Shown piece after piece: positions 8,677 through 18,032 of a DNA stretch of 64,000 nucleotides. Within the stretch, counting starts at the first letter, position 1. Every line of letters begins with the position of its first letter. This stretch comes from DASZIT01 sp035948855 (GTDB lineage Bacteria; Actinomycetota; Acidimicrobiia; Acidimicrobiales; RAAP-2). Location: assembly GCA_035948855.1 (NCBI GenBank), contig DASZIT010000033.1, positions 33,567 through 97,566 of the forward strand, in the 5' to 3' direction. Both the position numbers and the translations under genes were made by a program. The notes beneath the pieces were generated by a model that was not told where the DNA came from, ran no database searches, and saw only the letters and a program-made list of their open reading frames with translations.

Positions 8677-9558
8677 CTAGGAAAGCACCCGGCGGCGGAA
8701 GTTCCGGAGCCCGATTCCGAGGAAGATCGCGGTGAAGGCGACCATCACCGGATACACCACATAGAGGTGCATGTGCGACGCATTGGTGAAGGCGGCCCGC
8801 ATCCCCTCATTGACGTAGATCAGCGGGTTGACGAGGACCACCGTCTGCAGCCAGTGCCATCCGCCCACTTTGATCGGGGCCAGCCGGGTCCACTGGTAGT
8901 AGGTCCCGCCGAGGAAGGTCACCGGGAGGATCACGAAGCCGAACATCAAACCGATGTTGCGGGGCTCGAACGTGGTGCCGAGGAACAGCCCGAGCGAGGT
9001 CATCGCCACACAGGCCAGGGGCACCAGGGTGAGGATGATCCACCAGTGCAGATTCAGGTGGGCCTCCACCCCGCTGGCATGGACGACCGAGGCGATGGGC
9101 AGGACGATGATGGCCGAGATCGCCCCCTGCACCGCCCCAGAGAGCACCTTGGCCAGCGCCACCAACCAGATCGGGCAGGGGGCCTGCACCCGGTCCTCGA
9201 TCTCCCGGGTGTAGCCGAACTCGGTAGCCATGGTCAGCGCCACCGATTGCACCCCCTGGAAGAGGATGGAGATGCCCACCACCCCCGCCACCAGCACGGT
9301 GGCAAAGGCCGATTCGCTGCCCGATCCCCCACCGCCGCCGATCCCCTGGCCGATCTTCGGGAACACATAGAGGAACACCAGGCACAGCAGGAACGGCTGC
9401 ACCACCGTCCGGATGACGAACTCCACCAGGTGCTTCCGGAGCACCACCAGGTCCCGGAGGATCAGGGCCCACAGGGCGATGCGGCTGGTGGATGCGGCCG
9501 ACCGGGTCGGTCGCAGCTCGATATGGGTATCGGCGGTCGGGGCTTCGGCGATGGTCAT
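8677..9558 (-). CDS. ABC-2 type transporter permease (DrrB-like)
   Basis: 293 residues with six hydrophobic segments after a cytoplasmic N-terminus, typical of ABC-2 permeases such as DrrB. The conserved region before the last helices (LGLFLGTTFEPRNIG ... LGGTYY) fits the family. Its ATG overlaps the stop of the ATPase gene by one base (TGATG), so the two subunits are translationally coupled. This class exports drugs, lipids or polysaccharides; the substrate is unknown here. Confidence 0.9.
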   Translation of the reverse strand: MTIAEAPTADTHIELRPTRSAASTSRIALWALILRDLVVLRKHLVEFVIRTVVQPFLLCLVFLYVFPKIGQGIGGGGGSGSESAFATVLVAGVVGISILFQGVQSVALTMATEFGYTREIEDRVQAPCPIWLVALAKVLSGAVQGAISAIIVLPIASVVHASGVEAHLNLHWWIILTLVPLACVAMTSLGLFLGTTFEPRNIGLMFGFVILPVTFLGGTYYQWTRLAPIKVGGWHWLQTVVLVNPLIYVNEGMRAAFTNASHMHLYVVYPVMVAFTAIFLGIGLRNFRRRVLS

Positions 9559-10565
9559 CAGTCTCGTAGCTCTTTTCCGGTCAGGTTGATGAAGACCGTC
9601 TCGAGGGTCGGCTCGGTCACCGACAGGTCGATGATCGGGAATCCCCCCGCTTCCGCCACCCCGATCACCTTGGGGAGCAGTCGCTCATGGCCCTTCACGT
9701 GGCACTCCACCCCTCCGTCGATCGGGCGGGTCCGGGTCACCCCCTCGATCTCACTGGTGAGCAGCCGGGCCAGCGCCGCCTGATCGCCGGTGGCGGTGAC
9801 CGTCACGATGGTGTCGGCGTCGATCCCCCGCTTGAGGGCGGCGGGGGTGTCGAGGGCCAGGATCCTCCCGTGGTCCATGATGGCCACCCGCCCGCACAGG
9901 AGGTCGGCCTCCTCCATGTAGTGGGTGGTCAGCATGATGGTCTGGCCGTCGGCGTTCAGCTGGCCGAGGATGTCCCAGAGGGCCAGCCGGCTCTGGGGGT
10001 CGAGGCCGGCGGTCGGCTCGTCGAGGAACAGCACCGCCGGTCGATGGAAGACCGCCCGGGCCACCATCAGCCGTTGGGCCATCCCGCCGGAGAGGGCCTC
10101 CACCGAGGACCTGGCCCACTTGTCCAGCTGGAACTGGCCGAGCAGCTGGTCGGAGATCCGGCGCGACTCACCGGCGGGGATCCCGAACAGCCTCCCGTGG
10201 AAGTAGAGGTTCTCCCACACGTTGAGCTGCCGGTCGAGGGTGTTCTGCTGGCTGACGATCCCGAGGATCTGCTTGGCCAGGGTCGGATGGGCGACCACGT
10301 CGATGCCGCCCACGAACGCCTGCCCGGCGGTCGGTATCACCCGGGTGGTGAGCATGCCGGCGGTGGTCGTCTTGCCGGCGCCGTTGGGACCGAGCAACCC
10401 GAAGATCTCCCCGGTCCCGATGGCGAGATCGAGCCCGTCCACCGCCCGGAAGTCGGTCCCCGCGTAGACCTTGGTCAGCCCCACCGTGCGGATGATGGCC
10501 TGGTCGGCGTCCGCCTCGGCTTCCGCCGGCGCCGGCGCTGGCGTCGGGGACGGGATCGCGCTCAC
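9558..10565 (-). CDS. ABC transporter ATPase (daunorubicin-resistance DrrA type)
   Basis: 335 residues. The nucleotide-binding domain shows Walker A (GPNGAGKTT), a Q-loop, the signature LSGGMAQRL, Walker B (VLFLDEPTAGLDP) and the switch His (LTTHYMEEAD). The C-terminal ~80 residues form the extra domain seen in DrrA-like ATPases. The N-terminus is Ala/Pro/Glu rich. It energises the permease encoded next and overlaps the DUF2203 gene before it by 4 nt, so the three genes form one operon. Export of a hydrophobic compound is inferred from the family. Confidence 0.92.
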   Translation of the reverse strand: MSAIPSPTPAPAPAEAEADADQAIIRTVGLTKVYAGTDFRAVDGLDLAIGTGEIFGLLGPNGAGKTTTAGMLTTRVIPTAGQAFVGGIDVVAHPTLAKQILGIVSQQNTLDRQLNVWENLYFHGRLFGIPAGESRRISDQLLGQFQLDKWARSSVEALSGGMAQRLMVARAVFHRPAVLFLDEPTAGLDPQSRLALWDILGQLNADGQTIMLTTHYMEEADLLCGRVAIMDHGRILALDTPAALKRGIDADTIVTVTATGDQAALARLLTSEIEGVTRTRPIDGGVECHVKGHERLLPKVIGVAEAGGFPIIDLSVTEPTLETVFINLTGKELRD

Positions 10566-10927
10566 AGGTCGGACGGCAGCGGGAGCGGCTTCCTACCATC
10601 GAAGCCCTCCTCGGCGAAGTGCCACCAGCCGAGGTCTTCTTCATCTCGCTTCCAGCACAACAGGTAGACGACCCCCTTGTCGGTCACCGCCGGGAAGTCC
10701 AGGAGCCCCGACTCGGAGTCGCGGAGGACGATGCCCTTGTCTTCGAGCTCGCCAAGGGCGGAGGGGACGTCCACCGGATCCGCGCCGGCGCCCTCGGCGT
10801 CGGCGGCGACCTCATGACCGTTGGTCCGGGCTACCGAGTCCTGGTGCTCGCCCCGGCGGAGGGCGTCGATCAGGACCCGCACGCGCGGCAGTTCGGCCCG
10901 CACCTCGTCTTCGGTCCAGTAGCGCAC
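10562..10927 (-). CDS. DUF2203 family protein
   Basis: About 121 residues matching the DUF2203 pattern: an RYWTEDEVRAELPRVR start, a helical middle, then GIVLRDSESGLLDFPA, VVYLLCWKRDEEDLGWWH and GFDGRKPL. I place the start at the GTG of 10927, where the family begins, because TACGCT lies exactly 6 nt before it, as at other leaderless genes here. A TTG at 10984 would add 19 unconserved residues. The function of the family is unknown; it heads the ABC exporter operon with a 4-nt overlap. Confidence 0.82.
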   Translation of the reverse strand: MRYWTEDEVRAELPRVRVLIDALRRGEHQDSVARTNGHEVAADAEGAGADPVDVPSALGELEDKGIVLRDSESGLLDFPAVTDKGVVYLLCWKRDEEDLGWWHFAEEGFDGRKPLPLPSDL

Positions 10928-10933
10928 AGGCGC

Positions 10934-10939
10934 AGCGTA
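10934..10939 (-). promoter_or_regulatory. -10 element of leaderless DUF2203 gene
   Basis: TACGCT on the minus strand, 6 nt before the GTG at 10927. It fits TAnnnT and supports that start over the upstream TTG. Confidence 0.55.
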
Positions 10940-11005
10940 GGCCCCGGTCCCCGTCGATGCCGGGGCCAGGGCTTCGATGGCCAAGCGAATCGATGCCCAG
11001 GTCGG

Positions 11006-11773
11006 CTACTTGGGCGGCATCCGGATGCCACCGTCCAGCCGGATGACCTCCGCGTTGAGGTAGGCGTTCTTGGCGATGTGGGCCACCAGCTCGCCGTACT
11101 CCTTCGGGATCCCGAGCCGCTTGGGGAAGTTGACCGACTGGCCCAGGATGGTTCGCTGCTCCTCGGGCAGCATGGCCAGCAGCGGGGTGTCGAACAATCC
11201 CGGGGCGATGGCCATCACCCGGATGCCGACCACCGCCAGGTCGCGGGCGGCCGGGAGGGTCATCCCGACGATGGCGCCCTTGGACGCCGAATAGGCCAGC
11301 TGGCCGATCTGGCCGTCGAACGCCGCCACCGACGCGGTGTTGACGATCACGCCCCGCTCGCCGTCAGCCTGGGGCTCGACGGTGGAGATGGCCGAGGCCG
11401 CCTTGGTCATGACGTTGAAGGTGCCGATCACGTTCAGGTTCTGGATGAACTGGAAGGCGGCCAAATCGTGGGGCGAGCCGTCCCGGTTGATGACCCGGCC
11501 GACCCATCCGGTCCCCGCGCAGTTGACCGCGATGCGGAGGTTGCCGCCGTCGGCGGCCTGGTCGACGGCCTTCTGGCAGTCCGCGGGGTCGGTGACGTCA
11601 CCGCCGATGTAGTTGGCGTTGGCCCCGATCTCGCCGGCGACCTCCTTGGCCCGCTCTTCGTTCTTGTCGAAGATGGTGACCCTGACGCCCTCGGCGCTGA
11701 GTTTGCGGGCAGTGGCTTCACCCAGGCCGGATGCGGCGCCGGTGATGATTGCTGAGCTTCCGTTGATCTCCAT
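11006..11773 (-). CDS. SDR, type II 3-hydroxyacyl-CoA dehydrogenase (HSD10-like)
   Basis: 255 residues. Cofactor motif TGAASGLG near residue 11, NCAG, and an intact active site with Ser in NTASVAAF and YSASK. The insert with QPQADGERGVIVNTASVA and the ending AEVIRLDGGIRMPPK resemble HSD17B10-type 3-hydroxyacyl-CoA dehydrogenases, which act in fatty-acid or branched amino-acid oxidation in the cytoplasm. Transcribed alone from a leaderless-type promoter. It lies upstream of, but probably separate from, the DUF2203-ABC operon. The substrate is inferred. Confidence 0.88.
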   Translation of the reverse strand: MEINGSSAIITGAASGLGEATARKLSAEGVRVTIFDKNEERAKEVAGEIGANANYIGGDVTDPADCQKAVDQAADGGNLRIAVNCAGTGWVGRVINRDGSPHDLAAFQFIQNLNVIGTFNVMTKAASAISTVEPQADGERGVIVNTASVAAFDGQIGQLAYSASKGAIVGMTLPAARDLAVVGIRVMAIAPGLFDTPLLAMLPEEQRTILGQSVNFPKRLGIPKEYGELVAHIAKNAYLNAEVIRLDGGIRMPPK

Positions 11774-11779
11774 GGCAGC

Positions 11780-11785
11780 AGATTA
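11780..11785 (-). promoter_or_regulatory. -10 element of leaderless HSD10-like gene
   Basis: TAATCT on the minus strand ends 6 nt before the ATG at 11773, with no room for a Shine-Dalgarno site. Confidence 0.6.
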
Positions 11786-11850
11786 CGGGACCGGGGGCCG
11801 GTACCCAAAACCGGGGCCGAATCCCCCTCGGCGGGCCCGGCCGCGCCCCC

Positions 11851-12574
11851 TCAGCGGAACCGGGGTTGAGCCATCTGGGCGATGCTCTCGTCCTTGTGGA
11901 AGCGCTCATCGAAGCTGATCTGCCGGAACAGGTCAGCAACGGTGGCCACCCGGGCGTAGTCGTCGCTGAAGGAACTGATGAACGGCTCCTCGTCCCATTC
12001 CGGATGCTCGGTGACCAGCAGGGCGTACTCGTGCTCCGCATGGTCCTCGAAGTCGGCGTTGAGCCGGTAGCTCCACACCGGTCGGATCACGTACAGCAGC
12101 CACGACACCTGGTAGTACACGAAGGCAATGGCTTGCGGGATGACGGTGAATTTGAAGCGGCCCTCTTTGACCCCCTGGCGCTCGATCCGTTCCTCGAGGA
12201 TCAGTAGGTGCCACTGCTCATTGTCCTGCTGGTCGCGGCTGATCCTCACCCGGTCGAAGATCCGGCGGGCCAGATCCGGACGCTCGGAGGTGTGGGTGAT
12301 GGCGATGTAGGCCACCTGCTCCCAGCTCTGGTAGGGAACCCGGGCGACCAGTTCGAGCACCTTGAACTTCGACAAGGGTGCGCGCCTGGCCGTAGACGAG
12401 GTCGAGGAGGGCGAACAGCACCTTGGCTCCCAGCCCGTAGCGCCGGCGCGGTGAGCCGAGGGTCTGCTGGTGGGAGGCGGCCAGCTCCTGGTGGCTCAAC
12501 TGGCCCATGGCCCCCTGCACCCGTTGGGTGGCCGGAATCGCCGACCGGAAGGTCGACAGGTTGCTGCTGGTCAT
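11851..12574 (-). pseudogene. Alternative-oxidase-like diiron protein, split by a one-base frameshift
   Basis: The ATG at 12574 has a strong AGAGGAG site. The first frame encodes about 66 residues ending YGLGAKVLFALLDLVYGQART. From there the family sequence continues in another frame as LSKFKVLELVARVPYQSW to the stop at 11851 (174 residues if read from the TTG at 12375). Dropping one base from the GGG at 12376-12378 (plus strand) joins the parts as ARTLSKFK, giving about 240 residues, normal for a bacterial AOX. All six diiron ligands can be placed: Glu in LELVARVP, Glu and His in NEQWHL, Glu in FEDHAEHEY, Glu and His in DERFH. AOX oxidises quinol with oxygen at the membrane. Whether this is a true pseudogene, a sequencing error in a C run or frameshifting cannot be decided here. 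Confidence 0.75.
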
Positions 12575-12705
12575 CTTCGGCTCCTCTCATCCCCACCCAT
12601 GGTCGGCAATCAAGCGCCATCTCGGTTCTACCACCTGCCCTCGCCGGGTCGACCGCGGGCGATCCGGGTCCGGCCCGGCCGCCGGGGCTCACGATGTTCA
12701 CACCG

Positions 12706-13176
12706 TCACTCGAGGGCGGCCGCCTCGGTGGCCAACTGGTCCACCCAATCGTTCATCGGGTCTCCCGAGTGCCCCTTGACCCACTCGAAGGTGACCCGGC
12801 GCTTCGGATCCAGGGCCAGCTCGAGCAGCGCTTCCCACAGGTCGCGGTTGGCCACCGGCTTCCCCTGGGAGTTGCGCCAACCCTTCCGCTTCCACCCCAC
12901 CCACCACTTCTGGCGGAAGCAGTTCACCACATAGGTCGAATCGCTGACCACGTGGACATCCCCGTCGATCGACCGGAGCGCCTCGATCACCGCGGTGATC
13001 TCCATCCGCTGATTGGTGGTGTGCGGCTCCCCGCCGCTTCCATGGAGATCGCTTCCCGTCCCCGATCGCTTCCCGTCGACCGCCCACCCCCATCCGCCCG
13101 GCCCGGGATTACCCCGACAGGCACCGTCGGTGTAGACGACGGTGACCTTGCCGGTGTCCTGCTCGGGGGAGTCCAT
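12706..13176 (-). CDS. rnhA: Ribonuclease HI
   Basis: About 156 residues, the usual size. It cuts RNA in RNA-DNA hybrids. The four acidic catalytic residues are visible: Asp in VVYTDGACRGNPG, Glu in QRMEITAVIEAL, Asp in VVSDSTYV and Asp in HSGDPMNDWVDQLA; the WVKGHSG loop carrying the catalytic His is also present. I start at the ATG of 13176. The frame remains open far upstream, but only as antisense of aceE. A GTG two codons earlier is an alternative. It is divergent from aceE. Confidence 0.95.
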   Translation of the reverse strand: MDSPEQDTGKVTVVYTDGACRGNPGPGGWGWAVDGKRSGTGSDLHGSGGEPHTTNQRMEITAVIEALRSIDGDVHVVSDSTYVVNCFRQKWWVGWKRKGWRNSQGKPVANRDLWEALLELALDPKRRVTFEWVKGHSGDPMNDWVDQLATEAAALE

Positions 13177-13299
13177 CGGCACAGCATGCACGCTCCCCGG
13201 CGAGGTCCGCACACCCGGGCGCCGGGCCCGCCCCCCGCTGAGCGCGGGATCCCGGTCCCCCGGCTTCCGTTTGCGCCGAAGCAGTGGGAGCATGGGTGC

Positions 13300-16038
13300 A
13301 TGCTTTTCGACGGGGTCAGCCATCAGCTCTACGACAGCGACGCCGGGGAAACCGCGGAGTGGATGGACGCCTTCGACGACGTGGTCGAAGTCCACGGGAG
13401 GACCCGGGCCCGTTATCTGCTCCTGCGTCTCCTCGAGCAGGCCCGGGCCAAGAACGTCGACTTTCCCGCCACCGTCTCCACCCCCTACGTCAACACCATC
13501 CCCACCGACCGCGAGCCGCAGTTCCCCGGGGACGAGGACATCGAACGCCGGATCCGGGCGTTCATCCGTTGGAACGCCGCGGTCATGGTGGTGCGGGCCA
13601 ACGCCCGGTCGGCCTCCATCGGCGGCCACCTCTCCACCTATGCCAGCTCCGCCTCCCTCTACGAGGTCGGCTTCAACCACTTCTTCCACGGCAAGGACGA
13701 CGGGGCCGCCGGCGACCAGGTGTTCTTCCAGGGCCACGGATCCCCGGGCATCTACGCCCGGGCCTTCGTGGAGGGCCGGCTGACCGAACAGCAGCTGGAC
13801 AACTTCCGGTTCGAGGCGGGAGGGGAGGGTCTGTCGTCGTACCCCCATCCCCGGCTGATGCCCGAGTTCTGGGAATTCCCCACCGTGTCCATGGGCCTCG
13901 GCCCCATCAACGCCATCTCCCAGGCCCACATGAACCGGTACCTCCATGCCCGGGGTCTGGCCGACACCTCCGCCAGCCGGGTGTGGTGCTTCGTCGGCGA
14001 CGGCGAGTTCGACGAGCCGGAGACCATCGGCGGACTGGGCATGGCCGGACGCGAGCACCTCGACAACCTGACCTTCGTGGTCAACTGCAACCTGCAACGG
14101 CTAGACGGCCCGGTCCGGGGCAACGGCAAGGTCATCCAGGAATTCGAGGCGCTGTTCCGCGGGGCGGGATGGAACGTGATCAAGGTGGTCTGGGGGCGGG
14201 CCTGGGACCAGTTGCTGGCCAAGGACGTCGACGGGGTCCTCCTCAAGAAGATGAACTCGACCGTGGACGGCGACTTCCAGAAGTACGCCACCGAGTCGGG
14301 CGCCTACATCCGCGAGCATTTCTTCGGTCCCGACCCCCGGCTCCGGGCCATGGTCGCCGATCTCTCCGACGAGGCGCTCCAATCCCTACCCCGGGGGGGG
14401 CACGACTACCAGAAGATCTACGCCGCCTACCTGGCCGCCACCGAGTACGTGGGTGCCCCCACCGTCGTGCTGGCCAAGACCATCAAGGGCTGGACCCTCG
14501 GGCCGGAGATCGAGGCCCGCAACGCCACCCACCAGATCAAGAAGATGACCAAGCCCCAGCTGCGCGCCCTGCGCGACCGCCTCTTCCTCCACGACGAGAT
14601 CCCCGACGCCGCCCTCGACGCCGACATGCCGCCCTACTACCGTCCGGCCGCCGGCTCTCCGGCCGCTCGCTACCTGGCCGAGCGCCGTCGCGCCCTCGGC
14701 GGTCCCCTCCCCCGCCGGCTGGTCCGCCCGAAGACCCTGGAGGCCCCCGCCGCCGCCGTCTTCGCCGAATTCCTCGAAGGATCCGGAAAGCTGTCGGCCT
14801 CCACCACCATGGCCTTCGCCCGCCTGTTGCGGAACCTGGTCCGGGATCCGTCGGTGGGCAAGCGGGTGGTACCCATCGTGTCCGACGAGGCCCGGACCTT
14901 CGGGCTCGAGCCGCTGATCGCCAATGTGCAGATCTACTCCCCCGACGGCCAGAGCTACACCCCGGTCGATGCCGACCTCGCCCTCCACTACGCCGAGAGC
15001 GAGACCGGCCAGGTCCTCGAAGAGGGGATCACCGAGTCGGGGGCCACCGCCACCTTCACCGCCGCCGCCACCGCCTATGCCACCTGGGGCGAGCCGCTCA
15101 TCCCCTGTTACCTCTTCTATTCGATGTTCGGCTTCCAGCGGGTGGGCGACCTGTTGTGGGCGCTCAGCGACATGCGGGGCCGGGGCTTCCTGCTCGGGTG
15201 CACCGCCGGGCGGACCACCCTCAACGGCGAAGGCCTCCAGCACCAGGACGGGCACTCACTGGTGCTGGCCTCGGTGGTGCCCACGGTGGCCGCCTACGAC
15301 CCGGCCTTCGCCTACGAAGTGGCCATCATCATCGAGGACGGGATACGCCGGATGACCGGCCCCGAACCCGAGGACCGCTACTGGTACATCACCCTCTACA
15401 ACGAGAACTACCCGATGCCCGCCCTGCCCGCCGAGCCGGACGAGGCCGACCGGGTGCGGCTGGGGACGGTCAAGGGCATGTACCGGTTCGCCGACCACAT
15501 CGGGTCGCCGCCCGCCGGCGCCAACCGGACGGCGGAGGCGCCCAAGCGGGCCACCCTGCTGTTCTCGGGCTCGGCCTGGCAGGCGGCCATGGAGGCCCGG
15601 ACCCTGCTGGCCGACGACTGGGGGGTCGACGCCGATGCCTGGTCGGTCACCTCCTACAAGTCGTTGCGGGAGGACTGCCTCTCGGCCGAGCGGTGGAACC
15701 GGCTGCACCCGGGGGAGACGCCGAAGATCCCCCTGATCACCGAATCCCTGGCCGGTTCCGGTGGCCCGGTGGTGGCGGTGACCGACTTCGTGCGGGCGGT
15801 GCCCGACCAGATCTCCAGGTTCGTGCCCCGCCACTTCACCTCGTTGGGCACCGATGGGTTCGGACGTTCCGACACCCGGGACACCCTGCGGCGGTTCTTC
15901 GAGGTCGACGCCGCCCACATCGTGGTCGCGGTCCTCGATGGATTGGTGGCCGGCGGGGAGGTGCAGCCCGAGGTGGTCTCCAAGGCCATCCACCAGTACG
16001 GGATCGACGCGGCTTCCGGCGATCCCTGGACTCGCTGA
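13300..16038 (+). CDS. aceE: Pyruvate dehydrogenase E1 component, homodimeric type
   Basis: 912 residues, the expected length for AceE. It decarboxylates pyruvate with thiamine diphosphate and acetylates the lipoyl group of E2. The TPP motif is GDGEFDEPE (from about 233) and ends with NCN about 30 residues on. Other family landmarks are SASIGGHLSTYASSA near the N-terminus, QGHGSPGIYARAF and the C-terminal ITESLAGSGGPVVAVTDF. The ATG at 13300 follows GTGGGAG. The matching E2, E3 and lipoylation genes are 5-9 kb to the left on the other strand, so the complex is encoded at two nearby loci. Confidence 0.96.
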   Translation: MLFDGVSHQLYDSDAGETAEWMDAFDDVVEVHGRTRARYLLLRLLEQARAKNVDFPATVSTPYVNTIPTDREPQFPGDEDIERRIRAFIRWNAAVMVVRANARSASIGGHLSTYASSASLYEVGFNHFFHGKDDGAAGDQVFFQGHGSPGIYARAFVEGRLTEQQLDNFRFEAGGEGLSSYPHPRLMPEFWEFPTVSMGLGPINAISQAHMNRYLHARGLADTSASRVWCFVGDGEFDEPETIGGLGMAGREHLDNLTFVVNCNLQRLDGPVRGNGKVIQEFEALFRGAGWNVIKVVWGRAWDQLLAKDVDGVLLKKMNSTVDGDFQKYATESGAYIREHFFGPDPRLRAMVADLSDEALQSLPRGGHDYQKIYAAYLAATEYVGAPTVVLAKTIKGWTLGPEIEARNATHQIKKMTKPQLRALRDRLFLHDEIPDAALDADMPPYYRPAAGSPAARYLAERRRALGGPLPRRLVRPKTLEAPAAAVFAEFLEGSGKLSASTTMAFARLLRNLVRDPSVGKRVVPIVSDEARTFGLEPLIANVQIYSPDGQSYTPVDADLALHYAESETGQVLEEGITESGATATFTAAATAYATWGEPLIPCYLFYSMFGFQRVGDLLWALSDMRGRGFLLGCTAGRTTLNGEGLQHQDGHSLVLASVVPTVAAYDPAFAYEVAIIIEDGIRRMTGPEPEDRYWYITLYNENYPMPALPAEPDEADRVRLGTVKGMYRFADHIGSPPAGANRTAEAPKRATLLFSGSAWQAAMEARTLLADDWGVDADAWSVTSYKSLREDCLSAERWNRLHPGETPKIPLITESLAGSGGPVVAVTDFVRAVPDQISRFVPRHFTSLGTDGFGRSDTRDTLRRFFEVDAAHIVVAVLDGLVAGGEVQPEVVSKAIHQYGIDAASGDPWTR

Positions 16039-16065
16039 GGCGGCCGGCTCGGGAAACCGCGGTGG

Positions 16066-17214
16066 CTACGCCCCGGACGGAGCCGGAAACCCGCCCGCCT
16101 CCGCGATGTAGGGACCCGCGGGGTTCCAACCGATCCTGGCCGCCACCACCGGGCGGAACCAACGGTAGGGGATGTTCCCGTGCCAAGGGTTGTACAGCAC
16201 CCAGGTGGACGAGCCGGTCGTCGACGATCCGCCGGTTTGGAAGATGGTCTCCTCCCCGGGCCCGACACCCTGGGCATTGCTGCCCACCAGTGGTTGGGTC
16301 CCGACCGCGGTGCACGGCCCGCTGATTCCCGCGCACTTGGCCGCCCCCACCGCGTAGTTGGGCCCGCCAAACCCGTCCCCACCCGAGTAGAACAGCCACC
16401 AGGTCCGGTTGGGCGCCTCGACCATCTGCGGAGCTTCAATGATCGGACGGGCCCAGGCGGGGGTCTGGGCGAGGCCGAAGATGCTGGTCGGCGAGCCCAC
16501 CACCGTCAGGCCGTCGGGCGCCAGGGGCTGGGACCAGATGAGGTCGGTGCCGGTGTGGTTGGTGGAGTTGTTGTCGCTCTTCCACACCAGATACGGGCGA
16601 GCCGCCGGCGAGGTGTCATCCACGATCGCCTGGGGGTCGATGTCTCCGCCCTGGTCCTTCTGACAAACGATGGGCTGGGGCGACGGCGAGTAGGGGCCGG
16701 TGGCCGAGTCGGCCACCGCGGTGCCCAGACACTGGGTCGGTGGGGTCACCCCGGCCAACTTGGCCGAGTAGTACAGGACATAGGTGGCCCCGAAGCGGTG
16801 GACTTCCGGTTCCCAGGTGGTGCCGCCCCGGGAGACGGGAACCGCCCAGGCCGGCATGGTGGGGAGGGCGTCAACCGCGGCCGACCAATGACCCGGGGAC
16901 CCGGTCAGCATCGGAATGTTGTCCCGGGGGTCGCCGAACGAGGTGGAGACGAACAGCAGGTACTGGCCCTGGCTCGACATGAGCCACCCGCCGGAGAGGT
17001 CCTGAATCGTCGAGTCGGCGACAACAATGGCCGGCGCATTCGGCGTGGCGGTCGGCGGTGAGCCGAGCATCGGTCGATCGGCGGAGACCGAGATGGACGT
17101 CGTGACGATGGCCACGCCGGTGGCGATGACCACCGCCAGCAGGACGATCGAAAGCTGCACCGCTCGGCGGCTCCGGCGCTTGGCATGCTTCCGTTTGTGC
17201 TTGGCCTGCCCCAT
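16066..17214 (-). CDS. Secreted or membrane-anchored GH43-like glycosidase
   Basis: 382 residues. A Lys/Arg-rich start (KHKRKHAKRRSRR) leads into one hydrophobic segment (about 19-41), a signal anchor or long signal peptide. The rest reads as a five-bladed GH43 propeller: an Asp at ADSTIQD in the place of the usual DPD base, WEPEVHRFGATYVLYYSA, GGDIDPQAIVDD with the pKa-tuning Asp, and IEAPQMVE with the likely acid Glu. GH43 enzymes remove arabinose or xylose from polysaccharides outside the cell. The weak first motif makes activity uncertain. The start has GGAAGGA upstream, and TAGTCT about 70 nt upstream may be its -10. Confidence 0.8.
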   Translation of the reverse strand: MGQAKHKRKHAKRRSRRAVQLSIVLLAVVIATGVAIVTTSISVSADRPMLGSPPTATPNAPAIVVADSTIQDLSGGWLMSSQGQYLLFVSTSFGDPRDNIPMLTGSPGHWSAAVDALPTMPAWAVPVSRGGTTWEPEVHRFGATYVLYYSAKLAGVTPPTQCLGTAVADSATGPYSPSPQPIVCQKDQGGDIDPQAIVDDTSPAARPYLVWKSDNNSTNHTGTDLIWSQPLAPDGLTVVGSPTSIFGLAQTPAWARPIIEAPQMVEAPNRTWWLFYSGGDGFGGPNYAVGAAKCAGISGPCTAVGTQPLVGSNAQGVGPGEETIFQTGGSSTTGSSTWVLYNPWHGNIPYRWFRPVVAARIGWNPAGPYIAEAGGFPAPSGA

Positions 17215-17438
17215 TTGCGTCCTTCCGCCACGCCGACGGCATATGGCAGTCCGAAACGTGCGTCCCCCCGTTGGCGTAGAAGACTAGACACTTTTCGCCC
17301 TCCGGATGAGGACAGCTGGCGCTCCACCCCCCGGGAGCAAAGCCCGGCGGTGACTCGGTTCCGGGGGTCGCAGAAACGGTAGGCCCAGGCGTCGCACCCG
17401 GGCCGGGACGCCACTGGGCCGATCCGGATGCCCCCGGC

Positions 17439-17444
17439 TAGCCT
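17439..17444 (+). promoter_or_regulatory. -10 element of leaderless HhH-GPD/thiE operon
   Basis: TAGCCT, 6 nt before the GTG at 17451; no Shine-Dalgarno site between them. Confidence 0.55.
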
Positions 17445-17450
17445 GACAAG

Positions 17451-18032
17451 GTGATCCAATTGAGTGGCAATCCGGCCGCAGACAAGCTCCTCACCGACGA
17501 CCCCCTGGCGTTGGTCATCGGGATGGTCCTCGATCAGCAGATCCCGCTGGAAAAGGCGTTCACCTCTCCGTTCGAATTGAAGGAGCGGCTGGGCGGTTCC
17601 CTCGATGTCGCCAAGATCGCCGCCATGGATCCGGATGCCCTCGCCGACATCTTCGCGGCCCGGCCGGCCCTCCACCGCTTCCCGCGTTCGATGGCCAGTC
17701 GGGTCCAAGCTGTCTGTCGTCTGATCACCGACACCTACCACGGTGACGCGTCCGCCATCTGGACCTCGGCCGCCGACAGCAAGGAGCTGCTGGCCAACGT
17801 CCGGGCCCTCCCCGGTTTCGGGGCCCAGAAGGCCCGCATCTTCATCGCGCTGCTGGGCAAGCAGCTGGGGCTGAAGACGCCGGGATGGCAGAAGGTGTCC
17901 ACCCCCTACGGGCAGCCGGGGACCTTCCAATCGGTGGCCGACATCGATTCTCCTGCCGCCCTCCTCAAGGTCCGCCAGTTCAAGCAGAAGAAGAAAGCCC
18001 AGGCCAAGGCCCAGGCGTCAGCCACCCGTTGA
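17451..18032 (+). CDS. HhH-GPD type base-excision DNA repair protein
   Basis: 193 residues. The DQQIPLEKAF region and the helix-hairpin-helix VRALPGFGAQKARIFIALLG match the actinobacterial HhH-GPD family related to DNA glycosylases. The C-terminus is rich in Lys and Gln (KQKKKAQAKAQ) and could bind nucleic acid. I cannot see the FeS cysteines of Nth/MutY. Its lesion is unknown. The stop overlaps the thiE start (TTGA), so the two genes form a coupled pair without an obvious functional link. Confidence 0.82.
   Translation: MIQLSGNPAADKLLTDDPLALVIGMVLDQQIPLEKAFTSPFELKERLGGSLDVAKIAAMDPDALADIFAARPALHRFPRSMASRVQAVCRLITDTYHGDASAIWTSAADSKELLANVRALPGFGAQKARIFIALLGKQLGLKTPGWQKVSTPYGQPGTFQSVADIDSPAALLKVRQFKQKKKAQAKAQASATR

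Noticed and set aside
12706..14097. A long open minus-strand frame running from rnhA across the first part of aceE
   Set aside because: Only the last 156 residues match RNase HI. The upstream part is antisense to conserved AceE sequence and is an effect of high GC content.
17800..18029. A TPP riboswitch for thiE
   Set aside because: thiE starts inside the stop codon of the repair gene, so no leader exists there, and no THI-box sequence is seen.
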